Positions 20,733 through 31,611 of a stretch of 64,000 nt of DNA are shown one piece after another (position 1 is the stretch's first letter; every line of letters begins with the position of its first letter). A program made the translations under genes and the position numbers. Source of the stretch: Larix kaempferi (taxonomy: Eukaryota; Streptophyta; Pinopsida; Pinales; Pinaceae); NCBI GenBank assembly GCA_027924585.1, contig BSBM01000712.1, forward strand, positions 2,738,001 to 2,802,000, read 5' to 3'. The notes under the pieces were generated by a model. It saw only the letters and a program-made list of their open reading frames with translations. It was not told where the DNA came from and searched no databases.

Positions 20733-22319
20733 ATGCTAGGAGAGCTGGAGGAAGTTGAAATCTCCAGCGAAGTAGAGTCTCCCTTCAGTCCTATTGTTGT
20801 CGAGGAGGAGGAAGTAAATATTGAAGAGGAAGTTGCCAACATGCTGGTTGGAGCGTCAGTCATCGCCAAGAAGCGTCGGGGAGGTCAGCATTCTGAGTCC
20901 CAACAGAGCAAGCGGTAGCTAAGGTAATCTACTGCGGTGCCAGGAGAGGTTCAAGTGCAGGTGGGATAGTCCAGTCAGAGAATTGATGAGTCAGCTGCAT
21001 GGGAGGGATTGTCTGCTGTGGACATCCCTGGGTATGTTCCTCCTAGTCTTCCGGGTGCACCACCACACAAGGTGAACAAAAATTAGAAGTATCCATTGAG
21101 GCTGCCAACGCTCCTTGCTGGAATGGAGTGCTCCACTGATATTGTGTTGGCGTTGATGCGCTTGAAGTACGATGATCACGATATGGTGGCCTATCCAGAA
21201 ATTACGTCGGACCCCTATGTTCCAGGGTCGAAGCTCACTGCGACAGCGATTCCACAAGATTGGGCACGGGGGCTGAACCAGGCTGGCTTGTTGGGCCTTA
21301 TTAACATGTCACATTTCGGACAACTACTGGAGATTAACGCTTGTGTGAAGCAGCTGCTGGCCTGCTTCCACGGTGGTTCATTGTGGCTGGACCGAGAGAT
21401 TCAGGTCACCGTCGACCTGATTGTTACCATTACCGGGTTTCCCAAAGCTAGGGTAGACCCGTCGCAATACTTTCGAGGGAAGGAGAAAAAAAGAGAGAGG
21501 GTGAAGCAGTTGGTTGACTGCTATGAGATGGAATGAGATGAGCGTGGTTATCGCACTAGTAGTATCAACGATAGGGCGGTTCTCATTAGGACCAAGATAT
21601 TGTCCTGCAAGGTGGTTCGGGGCAGTCAGCCTAATCAGTGCAATTCAGGGATCGTGGGCAATGCGTGGAAGGTGTCCAAATGAATTGGTCCTTATTTCTG
21701 CTGAACCAATTGGTGTAGGATGCCACCGCTATCCAAGCTAGGACAGGATCCTTCACATATAGCTGGCTGTTAATTTTGATCGCATTCATGGCCTGGAGGG
21801 AGCCTAGTACTTATCAAGGTATGGAGGTTGAGGCCGCGAAAGAGCATCAGGGCACACAATATCAAAAATTGTGGTGGGTACGTGAGCAAGAGAGACTCCG
21901 AGAGTGCACGTTGCAGTTCTGGTTTTATTGGGAGATGCTCTATGATGCAATAGTATAGGTGCTGTGGCTATCCATGGAAGCTGCGACAAAGTTTAAGCCG
22001 ATTATGGTGTTTGTGATTCAGCCACACACCATTTATGTGCAAGCCCAACGTGATCCTAGTAAGTAATGGTTGTTGACCCCTTACAAAGGTGACGATAGAA
22101 GCGCTGGATGCCATTGTGAATGATTGGCCACCGGAATGGCGCGAACCCATGGGGTTGGCATAGATTGAGGCTGGAAAATCGGCGAAAGGCCCAGATGATC
22201 ATCTATCGACGTAGGACCAATAGAGTCATCATGACTTGGATCAAGAATCGATAAAGACAACGAAAAATGATTACAGTGACAGGGACCTTGAAGAAGGCAG
22301 AACAAAAAGGCACCAGGAC
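20733..22319 (+). pseudogene. E3 third ORF (downstream of pol), 5' part
   Basis: Open segments at 20733-20918, 21096-21536, 21514-21741 and 21776-21958 read in the sense of pol. The N-terminus is acidic (EEEEVNIEEEVANM), then basic (KKRRGGQHSESQQSKR). The best-conserved looking block is DWARGLNQAGLLGLINMSHF...ACVKQLLACFHGGSLWLDREIQVTVDLIVTITGFPKARVDP. I recall similar blocks from extra ORFs in plant Gypsy elements, but know of no function. It has several stops and a frameshift at about 21530. E4 inserted at 22319; the frame goes on at 34877. Confidence 0.5.
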
Positions 22320-23042
22320 TGTTAACACCCAAAAAGTGCTCACTAGCTCATTTACCACATTACATGACTCATTTGTCCATTTTCCTACCATATTTCTATT
22401 AAAAATCCCAAAAAACCCATTAAAAAGCCTCCAAAAGGCCTAAAATGCCTCCAAAAGGCCAAAAAACCATCAAAATAGCCTAAAAAAGGCTAAAAAACCC
22501 CCTTTTCCTCCAAAAATAGCAAAAATCCCCTAAAAAGGGAATAAAAATATAAAATAATGAGGAAAAGGAGGAAAAAACCCTATACAGCTGCCCAAAACCA
22601 TGTGTTTCCTAAAACCACGGGTCAGCACTCCACCACCAAAAAACTATAAATAGGTGATGGAGATCCCTTATTCCATATCCACAATCACAAGCACCCTTAC
22701 TCTGCCAAAATCTCTCTCGAAACCCTAGTTCACCTTTGAACTATTTTCACCTTGAGAGCCACCTTTGGCCCATTCCCAACCTTGGAGAAGGAGAAGGAGC
22801 ATTCTTGAAGCTTGGAGCATCCTCTTGGACACTGCAAAGGGCTTCACCAACCTTGACACTCAAGGTAACATCAATACAAAGACATTCTTTCATTTTGGTG
22901 TTTATGCTTCATGCTTGTATTAGAAATAATTTAATGTTTTGTTTATTGCATAATTAGTTTAATATACTGAACTGCTACTAAGGAGTCCATTCTCCTTAGT
23001 AGGTGCTCATTGGCACAAGCTAGGGGTAAAACCCTAGCTACA
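22320..23042 (+). repeat. E4 5' LTR
   Basis: It begins TGTTAACACCC and ends CCCTAGCTACA, with TG...CA termini, and is repeated at 34148-34871. A TATA box (TATAAATA) lies at 22645-22652. The U3 part has runs of A/C-rich short motifs (CCTCCAAAAGGC repeated). A small 73-codon frame at 22736 is also in the 3' LTR and is not considered a gene. Confidence 0.95.
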
Positions 23043-23046
23043 GTTT

Positions 23047-23061
23047 TGGCGACTCCACTGG
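23047..23061 (+). promoter_or_regulatory. E4 primer-binding site, tRNA-Arg-like
   Basis: TGGCGACTCCACTGG lies four bases after the LTR. It matches the complement of a plant tRNA-Arg(ACG) 3' end as I recall it (TGGCGACTCCGCTGG) with one mismatch. A tRNA-Arg primer is known for Ogre-type Tat elements. Confidence 0.75.
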
Positions 23062-24755
23062 TTTTCGAATTTCTGGTTTCCGTTTTAAATTTTTTCTTTC
23101 GGCTGTCCCTTTCGGCCGCTGCATACCGCGTCTTTTTCCTCTACAGTCGCGTCCCGACCGCGCCTTTAAGGCCTTTACCCGCGATCCGACCGTGGCTCTC
23201 AGACTGCTTCCGACGCTCAGTCGGCGGATTCAAGTCTGTTACCTGCGATCTGACCGTGGCTAACCAGCCTGTTTGCCGCGATCTGACTGCGCCTATCGGC
23301 CTTGTTCACGCGTCTCGACTGCGGCTTTTTGCCTCTTTCGGGCGTCCCGACTGCGCTTGTTAGCCTTTTAGCCGCGACCCGACTGTCTGTTTTTCCATTG
23401 TTCCTGCGTCCCGACTGCCACTGTTGGCCCGATAGCCGCGACCCGACTGTGCCTTTTCCCCTGTTTCCTGCGTCCCGACTGCAACTATTGGCCCGATAGC
23501 CGCGACCTGACCGCCGCTGTTTCATTCAAACCCGCGGTCGGCCTGTTCTGACCCGCCACAGACCCGCGGTCTGATTTCTGCTCTTTTTCTGTTTTTGAGC
23601 CCAGCCCCTCTTGCTGCAATATTTTCTGCATTTGAACAGCCCTCTGTCCCACCTGCAGCCTACTTCCTTACAGCCTTTCTGCAACATAATTTCTGTTCCT
23701 TTTACAGAATCTTTTTAAAATTTCAGTATTTTTATTTCAGAAAATTTTGCAAATTAAAAGAATCAATTTCAGCATTATTGATAGATTGGAAGTTGCCCTC
23801 CCTTGTGGCACTTCTGTTTTTGGGTTCAACACCTCACGAGCACACACTCTGTCACATTAAATCAAGTGAGCCTTAAAAAGTACCTAACTAAACCAACATT
23901 CTAACCCCACTTGGGGAACACAAAAGAATCATTGTAGTTAGGTAGGATCAGGGGGATAGGCTTCCAATAACACCCCTTGGTTATTTCACTTGAGACATAG
24001 TTGTTGTCCAACTAGGGAACCAAAATCCCCTAGTACTTTTTGGCACGGTCACGACCAGTTTATCAGAGGGCCTCTCCCTTAGGAGGGTTGAAGTCGGGAG
24101 ACTGGTTCCGGAGGCCTGAGTGGAATACCGCACTCCATTCAGTAACCGAAGGGCTACCTTTCGCGGTTCGCGGGATATCCCTGTATAGGGGTATTGCGGT
24201 CAACGAACTAAACGGCAGATTCACCTTTCTGGACGTGTCATGAACGGGGTATCTTAGTTGCCTTTCTTCTAGGATTGACTACCCGGTATCCCTCCCGGTA
24301 GGGGGATATCATAGCCACTTGGCTTTCCTACTCATATTGTCTGACTTGGATTTCATCACCTTGCAGAGGATATGTTTAGTTAAGTCCGAATACTTTTAGC
24401 TAGGTGTTTGCATGCTCCTTTACCTCCCTTGGTCTAGTGAGTCCACCATTTTTCTTTTTTAGGAAACCTGCTGCTTGTTGGTATTCTGACCATCTTTGTT
24501 GTTACTCCACCTATTGTAGCACAGCTGTTGCAGTGGGTGTTTTGAGTTGGTTGTTGGCCTGAGTGCCTTGCTCTTTAGCTCTCCTTCTGCACACTCGGTT
24601 GCATTAGGATTTTTGAGCTGTTTTTATACTCACCTCAACCCACAGAGATTTAGACACCATCTGTCACCATTGAGTCCCCGAGACATTCTCGGCGCCTCAG
24701 GGGCGAGCCCCCACAGCACGGTTCTCTCGACACCACTCGTCATAGATTCCGATCA
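23062..24755 (+). other. E4 leader with degenerate repeats
   Basis: About 1.7 kb between PBS and gag. GC-rich units with GCGWCCCGACTG recur at 23170-23520; the last two or three copies are spaced about 65 bp (for example 23372, 23437 and about 23500). The part from 23880 to 24440 has many short palindromic strings (CCCTTAGGAGGG, CCCTCCCGGTAGGGGG) and may fold into strong RNA structure. Small frames such as 24040-24243 show no coding signal. Confidence 0.6.
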
Positions 24756-27452
24756 TTGTCCGTTGATACCACTCATCACAGATCTAGAGCCTTGTCACTT
24801 GACTCCACCCGTCAGCGACGTAGGTCTCCGTCACCAGATAGTGACGCACCTTACTTTACCTCTGATTCTGACGAAGAGTCTGAGAACCCTATTTATACTG
24901 CCCCTACTAGCCCCATGGCTGGTACGACTTCCACTCCATTCGTCATAGGGACCATTGGTGGCACATCCACCACTACACCAGTTACTACACCTGTTTTTGG
25001 TATGCCCTCCATGGGGCAACCATCTACCGTTCCCCTCACGGTACCTATACCCACAGCGGGAATACCCATCCCCACTACATCAGTGGCTCACACTACCAAT
25101 GGTGGTGCTGGACCATCCTTCACTACCTCAGTTCCCCCACTTGGGGGCACCACCCTAAATCTTGTCCCTCCACTTGGGGGCACTGGCCCCAACTTGGTCC
25201 ACAGCACTACTGTGTCGCAGCCTTCTTCCAGTTTGCCATTCATGGCTAGCCTCAACTTACCTGACCTGGCCAGATTGACCAACGATCCTATTCGACACGA
25301 CCCCACATGGCCTCATATGCCTACCAAACTACCCTCTGACATCCCTAAATTCGAGGGTAAGGCCGGTGAGGACCCACAAAACCATATCATGTCTTTCCAC
25401 CTATGGTGTTCCTCTAACTCCATCGTGGATGACTCTGTTCGCCTCCGTCTCTTACAGCGCACCTTCACTGGCTCTGCAGCCAAGTGGTATATTGAGCAGC
25501 CTCATGGGACCCACGCCACCTTTTCTTCCCTGGCCTCGACCTTCCTGCAGTTCTTCCAGTTGCCAGTCCGCTATGACGCGGGCGTTGAGATCCTTCTATC
25601 TTGTAGACAAAACACAGCTACCCATATCACGGACCACATCCATGAGTGGCGTAGACGCCGTAGCTTATGCAAGATTAAACTAGATGACCGTATCTTCCTC
25701 GATTAGTTCCTCAAGTCCCTGCTTCCTGTCATCGCTAAGGATGTAGCTTCAGAAAGACCCCAGTCTGAAGAAGAGGCCATCCTTAAGGCACAGCAGTTCG
25801 ACCTCATTTACGCCCAGTCGGGTTACCTTTATACCATTATACCTGACGCCCCTCGCGGCGAGTCCTCCCAACATGATGCGCCGGGGGCATCCCACGCTGC
25901 AGATGGTATCATTGGCCGTGTTTCTTCGCATCCCCAACCATTTTCTATAGCACGTCCTACCCCTGGCCCCGACCTGTCGCGGGCTACTTCACAGTCTGGA
26001 GCAACCAACTCATATGCTCCCATGACACATCACCATTCCCATGGGCCCTCATGTCCACCACAGTGCTTCGGGTATGCGACTCCTGCTTATGCTCCTCCAG
26101 TCGCCCCTCAGCCTTACTACCATCAGCAGGCTGCCTCAGCTCCTGCGCCTTCCCAAGCCCCACCAGCTTATTATCCGCCCCAGGCAGCCCCGGCGGCACA
26201 TCCACAACCGGCTCCGCAGTCCTATCAGCAACCCCCTCAAGTTGCTGCACCTGCTCAGCCTCAACCTGCATATCATCCTCCGCAGCCTGCTCCAGCACCT
26301 GCACAACCTCAAAATCCACCTGCTGCCCAAGGACAGGTTTACGCCCAACATAACCCGCAGCAAAACCAGAATAACCAACGTAACCAGGGCCAACAGAACC
26401 GCGGCAAGGGCCGTAATCGGGGAAACAACCAACCTGCAGACCAAGCTGGTCAACCGGCTAATCCCCCTGACAATAACAATGCGGCCCCCGCTAATCAAAA
26501 CCCTGATCGCCCGCCCAAGCAGGCCAAAAACCCCAATCTGCGAACAAACCACCCTTGTTCTATTTGCGGGGTCTATGGACATTACACCCATGCTTGCCCA
26601 CACTTGGAGCGAGCTCGGCAGCTTTGGGTTGACGAGGCCCATCGCCAAGGGCATGCGGCTCCCCAAGCACCGCCCAACCCCCCCCAACCTCAGCAACCCC
26701 CTTTGGTGCTGCAAAACCCCTTACCGACCCAAGGCGTGGTGAACACTCAGCCGTTGGCCCCTCAAGCTAACGTGCAACCCCAACAACAACAGATCACCTA
26801 CGCTGCCCCTGATCAACCCATGTTTGACTCAGGTACCCACCACTTACTGATGATGTCATCCGCTGACGTCAACCTCCAGACCCGTCGGAACCAATATGGC
26901 TCCACCTCTGAAGCCACTCCCACGGATAAAACTACTAACGCCCACCCCACCGATCAGGCGTTACGTATACCTCCGCCTCCCACAGACGGCGCTGCGAAAG
27001 CACCTCGTTTCCCACTGCGCCGAATCAATAATAACCCTAATGCACGTGCTGCGTCAAACTACAACATTGTAGACGACCTAGCCCAATCTCCCGCAGCCAT
27101 GTCTGCGTTAGAAGTCTTGAAGAACTGCCCTTCCCAGCGCAAGACTTTACTTTCCGCCATCGGGGGGATTGACCCAACTGATTCACATTTGATGGCGTTT
27201 GATTTAGACCAGTCTGAACCACGCCTACCTTCCAGCTTAGCCTTCCAAGTTACAGTCTCCGTTAGGAATCTTGTTATCCATCGGTGCATCATTGATGAGG
27301 GTGCTTCCACATGCGTTATGTCTACATTTGTATGGCAGAAACTAGGATCCCCTCCTCTCCAGCAGTCCACCACTGCGTTACGTGCCTATGACGGTCGTTC
27401 GGCCCCAGCCCCAAGGCCTCCTGCCCAACGTTCCTGTCCAGTTAGGTGGTAA
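24756..27452 (+). CDS. E4 gag and N-terminal half of protease (one TAG stop inside)
   Basis: One frame from 24756 to 27452 with a single TAG at 25704-25706. Residues 1-190 are Ser/Thr/Pro-rich; about 200-320 form the Gag capsid domain (LPSDIPKFEGKAGEDPQNHI, FTGSAAKWYIEQ, LPVRYDAGVEI). After the stop come a long Pro/Gln/Ala tail, a zinc knuckle (CSICGVYGHYTHAC, 26554-26598) and the retropepsin motif IIDEGASTCVMS near 27290. The frame ends at 27452, and the rest of protease lies in the next frame. The Met at 24756 is a guess; the frame is open further upstream without a clear ATG. Confidence 0.85.
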
Positions 27453-30400
27453 AACAGTTCTTATTGACATAGAGGTAATCAATGCCCAATTGGATTACAA
27501 CCTTCTACTTGGCCGCAGCTACATGTATGCCATGCGGGCGGTTGCCTCTTCTGTCTTTCGCACCATGATGTTCCCCCATGAAGGACGCGTGGTTAAGATT
27601 GACCAGCTCACCTACTATGATCCCAGTGCTCCCGCGGCACCGGAAAATGTTCTCCCCATGGTTGAACAACCTGTTTCTCCTGCCTCCACCTCGTTCGTTT
27701 CCTCTACGGGGCCTGGAGTCTACTCAGACGCGCCGATGACCTCCACCTTTCAATCCATTCCTCCGCCATCATCCACGCCCGAAATGTCTGACTTATGTAC
27801 CTTGTCCCATGACATCCTACCACCTAACAATCAGCCATCTTTGTTGCCTAAACCACCCTTGGTACCTAGTCACATTGGTGTTACACCGATCCATACGATC
27901 CCCTTCCTAGTTCCTCCAGCAGGAGTAGTAAGCGCCCCGGTCATGGCTACCCTTAGCCTCCCTGGGTTAACCTTGGGATTACCTATATGGTACCTTTCGC
28001 CTCCCGTTCGCCCGCCGACACCTGATGTCGTCCTCCAGCCGGTGCAACCCATGGCTACTACCACCCACCCACCTCCCGGGGTCCCTACCCCTTCGTCCTC
28101 CACGACACCTCCTCCTCCTCTTCAACCCACTGGGGGCAGAGGTCCACAACCTTACACTGCTGTCCCACCTCCCAAGACAGTCAAGAACCCTCCAGTGTTT
28201 CGTGCTCCTCCCAAATGCTCGCTGTGTGACGAGTTGGGCCATGCGACCCACCAATGCCCACAGTTACCCGCATTACAGAAGCACATGCAAACGCTCGATG
28301 ATGACCCCAACATCCCAACTGTCGAACTAAACCCCACTCCTAAGCCTAAAGATAAGTCCCTACGTACCAACCACTCATGCGCCATCTGCGGTATTTACGG
28401 GCACTATTCACATCATTGTCCTGATCTCCCGGATTACAGAGCAGCTCTTTATGAGATGAACAATCTGGACCTTGAGACGGCACCATCTACCATTGAAGAG
28501 ATCTACCCCCCAGACTCTTCACCTTCCGGAGAGGTTAATACCATCTACATGATCTCTTCAACCAATACTTCCACTACCCCCTCGTCAACCGATTTGACGA
28601 CACAGACTTTCCGTACTGATGAGGAGATTCTTGAGGCCCTAACTGCCCCGGATTATCCTTGGGATGATATGCACCACCGTTCCTATTTCATCCCAGAAGC
28701 GTCTTCCTCTAGCACCGCTACCCAATACGTGGTCGAATCCAAAGACTTCCTCCCCACCAAGGTTGACTGGTTCAAGGACCCTATTCCTGCTCCTGATGCT
28801 TTCGAGGAGGGCAACATGGCCAACATCTCACCTGTCATCCAAGTTGATATTGCTGCTCCAGGTCGTGCCCCTGAACTCATTACTTTAGGAGCATTCTGCA
28901 GTAAACAAGAGATTGAGGACTACACACACCTTTTCAAAGAATTCTGTGATGTCTTTGCCTGGTCTTATACCGAAATGCCTGGTCTTGATCCCGCAATTAT
29001 AGAACACCACATTGACACATGGCCTGATGTAACCCCTGTTCGTCAGAAACAGCGCCCCATTCATCCCTCAAAGCTCCCAGCTGTCAAAGCCGAGATTGAG
29101 AAGCTGCGCAAGGCAGGGTTCATTTATCCTATTGCCTACACCACATGGGTTTCAAACCCTGTTCCAGTTAACAAAAAGCAAGGCACCATCCGCGTATGCA
29201 CTGACTTCCGTGACTTAAACTATGCTTGTCCCAAGGACAACTTCCCCACGCCGTTCATCGATCAACTCATAGATGCGTGTGCGGGACATGAGGTCCTCTC
29301 CTTCATGGATGGTTTTTCCGGATATAATCAGATTCAGATCCGTAAGGAAGACCAGTACAAAACCGCCTTTACTACTCCTTGGGGCACCTTTGCCTATCGC
29401 GTTATGCCGTTCGGCCTCAAAAATGCTGGTGCCACTTTCCAGCGGGCCATGACCTACTGCTTCCACGACTTGGTCCATATCCTGCTAGTCTACCTTGATG
29501 ACCTTACAGCTCGTTCCCGGAAACGATCAGACCACCTTAACGACCTTCGGCAAATTTTTCTGCGTTGTCGCAAATACCAAATTCGCTTGAACCCACACAA
29601 GTGTGTTTTTTGCGTACCGGCAGGCCGATTGTTGGGTTTCATTGTTTCCCAGAAAGGAATTACTGTTGACCCTCTAAAAGTCCAAGCTATTTTAGACCTC
29701 CCCCCTCCTCGCACGCTCCGGCAGCTCCAAAGTCTGCAGGGGCGATCTAACTTCCTTCGACGCTTCGTTCCTGATTATGCCACTACGGTACACGGTTTCT
29801 TATGCCTACTCCGCACCCACGTACCCTTTGTCTGGGACGCGCAAGCAGAAGCTGCATTCGAGGCCCTCAAGAAGGCCCTCACACAAGCCCCTCTGATTTC
29901 CCCACCAGATTTCACTCGAGACTTCATCCTTTACGTGTCGGCCTCCGAGCATGCCGTCTCTGGAGTCTTAGTTCAAGAAGACGATTCTCACCAGGAGCAC
30001 GTCATTTACTACGTTAGCCAGACCTTGTCTGGTCCACCATTACGTTACCCATATGAAGAGAAACTTGCCCTCGCAGTAGTCTTTTCCGTTCAAAAATTGC
30101 GACACTACATCTTAATGAGTCATACCACCGTCGTGGCCAACTCTAACCCCATGGTATATCTTCTGAACCGGCGGCTACTACAAGGTCGTGTTGCCAAATG
30201 GGTCATTATCCTCCAAGAATATGACCTTACCTTCAAAACACCTAAGAGCACTAAAGCCCTCGCGCTCGCCCAGCTCATCACTGATCTCCCTTCCTTTCTC
30301 CCGGCCAAACCCATCTCCGATGAGTTACCCGACAATCACCTGTTCACTATCTCGTCCGATGACCCATGGTACGGTGATATCTTGTTATACCTACGCACAC

Positions 30401-31611
30401 AGAAGTTCAGACCCAAAGTTACACGAAATGGACGCCGTCGCATCCGACACCAGGCCTCTCGATATCTTCTCTTAGGCGATGTCCTCTATCGGCGCGGAGT
30501 TGACACAATTCTTCGTCGTTGCCTTACCCATGAGGAAGCTGAACACGTCCTTAATGACTGTCATAGCGGTGCCTGCGGAGGCCATTTCTCAGGGATGGCC
30601 ACCGCCCAAAAGGTCGTCCGCGCCGGATACTTCTGGCCCACACTTTTTACTGACTGCATCACTGCGGTCAAACACTGCCATAACTGCCAACTTTTTGCCC
30701 CCAAGGCCCGGACACCTCCTGCTCCGTTACACCCAGTCGTCACCGTTGGTCCCTTTTGTAAGTGGGCCATAGACTTCATGGAATGTAGACCCCAGTCTGC
30801 CAACGGCCACAAATATATTGTTGTCGCTGTTGATTACTTTACCAAATGGGCGGAGGCCATGCCTACCTTCAATTGTACCGCTGACACTGCTGCCCGCTTC
30901 TTCTTCAACCATGTCATCGCTCGATTCGGGGTTCCTAAGCAGTTAGTCTCTGACCATGGTTCACACTTCGAAGATGCCGTCTGGCGTGAGTTATCCACCC
31001 TCCTTAAGTATGAGCACCAATTCTCCTCTGCTTACTACCCCCAAGGGAACGGCCAAGTAGAGGCCATCAATAAAATCCTTAAAACCATCCTCCAACGAAC
31101 AGTTGACAAGCATAAGTCCAATTGGCACCACATGTTGTTCCCTGCTTTGTGGGCTTATCGCACCTCCACTAAGACCGCCACTGGTTTTACACCATTTCAT
31201 TTAGTTCACGGTATAGAGTCTGTTCTCCCCATCGAGTGTCAGATCCCTGCCTTACAGATCGCCGTTGAGCTTCTCCCTGACACCACCCCCCTCGAGCAAC
31301 GTCTGCTGCACCTCGAACAAGCCGATGAAGACCGCCGGGCCACTCTCCAGAACATCGAAGCTGCCAAAAACCGCTCCAAAGCCGGTTATGATAAACATGT
31401 TCACCCTCGAACTTTCCACGAAGGGGACCTCGTCCTCGCCTATGACCAAGCCCATGACAAAACCGGTAAAGGGAAGTTTGAATCTATGTGGCAAGGCCCT
31501 TACGTCGTGCAGACCTGCCTCGGCAAGGGGGCATACATCTTAGCTGACTCTGAAGGCCGTCCTTTGCGCAACCCTCGTAATGGGTTGTATCTTAAGCGTT
31601 TTTACCCATAA
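27382..31611 (+). CDS. E4 pol: protease C-terminus, duplicated zinc knuckles, RT, degenerate RNase H, integrase
   Basis: An unbroken 1409-codon frame. Residues 1-60 are the protease C-terminal half (LDYNLLLGRSYMYAM). A Pro-rich linker then carries two zinc knuckles starting at Cys279 and Cys333, the second very like the one in gag. RT has FMDGFSGYNQ and YLDD at 704-707. The Gypsy RNase H has Ser853 where the first Asp is expected (YVSAS) and ANSN at 919-922 instead of TDH, so it is probably inactive. Integrase has Asp1131, Asp1191, Glu1227 and a C-terminal GDLVLAYD domain. No aRNH follows and no chromodomain is present. Confidence 0.92.
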   Translation: MPMTVVRPQPQGLLPNVPVQLGGKTVLIDIEVINAQLDYNLLLGRSYMYAMRAVASSVFRTMMFPHEGRVVKIDQLTYYDPSAPAAPENVLPMVEQPVSPASTSFVSSTGPGVYSDAPMTSTFQSIPPPSSTPEMSDLCTLSHDILPPNNQPSLLPKPPLVPSHIGVTPIHTIPFLVPPAGVVSAPVMATLSLPGLTLGLPIWYLSPPVRPPTPDVVLQPVQPMATTTHPPPGVPTPSSSTTPPPPLQPTGGRGPQPYTAVPPPKTVKNPPVFRAPPKCSLCDELGHATHQCPQLPALQKHMQTLDDDPNIPTVELNPTPKPKDKSLRTNHSCAICGIYGHYSHHCPDLPDYRAALYEMNNLDLETAPSTIEEIYPPDSSPSGEVNTIYMISSTNTSTTPSSTDLTTQTFRTDEEILEALTAPDYPWDDMHHRSYFIPEASSSSTATQYVVESKDFLPTKVDWFKDPIPAPDAFEEGNMANISPVIQVDIAAPGRAPELITLGAFCSKQEIEDYTHLFKEFCDVFAWSYTEMPGLDPAIIEHHIDTWPDVTPVRQKQRPIHPSKLPAVKAEIEKLRKAGFIYPIAYTTWVSNPVPVNKKQGTIRVCTDFRDLNYACPKDNFPTPFIDQLIDACAGHEVLSFMDGFSGYNQIQIRKEDQYKTAFTTPWGTFAYRVMPFGLKNAGATFQRAMTYCFHDLVHILLVYLDDLTARSRKRSDHLNDLRQIFLRCRKYQIRLNPHKCVFCVPAGRLLGFIVSQKGITVDPLKVQAILDLPPPRTLRQLQSLQGRSNFLRRFVPDYATTVHGFLCLLRTHVPFVWDAQAEAAFEALKKALTQAPLISPPDFTRDFILYVSASEHAVSGVLVQEDDSHQEHVIYYVSQTLSGPPLRYPYEEKLALAVVFSVQKLRHYILMSHTTVVANSNPMVYLLNRRLLQGRVAKWVIILQEYDLTFKTPKSTKALALAQLITDLPSFLPAKPISDELPDNHLFTISSDDPWYGDILLYLRTQKFRPKVTRNGRRRIRHQASRYLLLGDVLYRRGVDTILRRCLTHEEAEHVLNDCHSGACGGHFSGMATAQKVVRAGYFWPTLFTDCITAVKHCHNCQLFAPKARTPPAPLHPVVTVGPFCKWAIDFMECRPQSANGHKYIVVAVDYFTKWAEAMPTFNCTADTAARFFFNHVIARFGVPKQLVSDHGSHFEDAVWRELSTLLKYEHQFSSAYYPQGNGQVEAINKILKTILQRTVDKHKSNWHHMLFPALWAYRTSTKTATGFTPFHLVHGIESVLPIECQIPALQIAVELLPDTTPLEQRLLHLEQADEDRRATLQNIEAAKNRSKAGYDKHVHPRTFHEGDLVLAYDQAHDKTGKGKFESMWQGPYVVQTCLGKGAYILADSEGRPLRNPRNGLYLKRFYP

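Noticed and set aside
22736-22957. 73-codon frame also found at 34565-34786
   Set aside because: Identical in both copies because it lies in the E4 LTRs; no sign of a protein.
24040-24243. 67-codon frame in the E4 leader
   Set aside because: Isolated, no motif, lies in a region better explained as structured leader RNA.
26136-26714. 192-codon minus-strand frame and a 233-codon plus-strand frame over E4 gag
   Set aside because: Shadow frames of a Pro/Gln-rich coding stretch.
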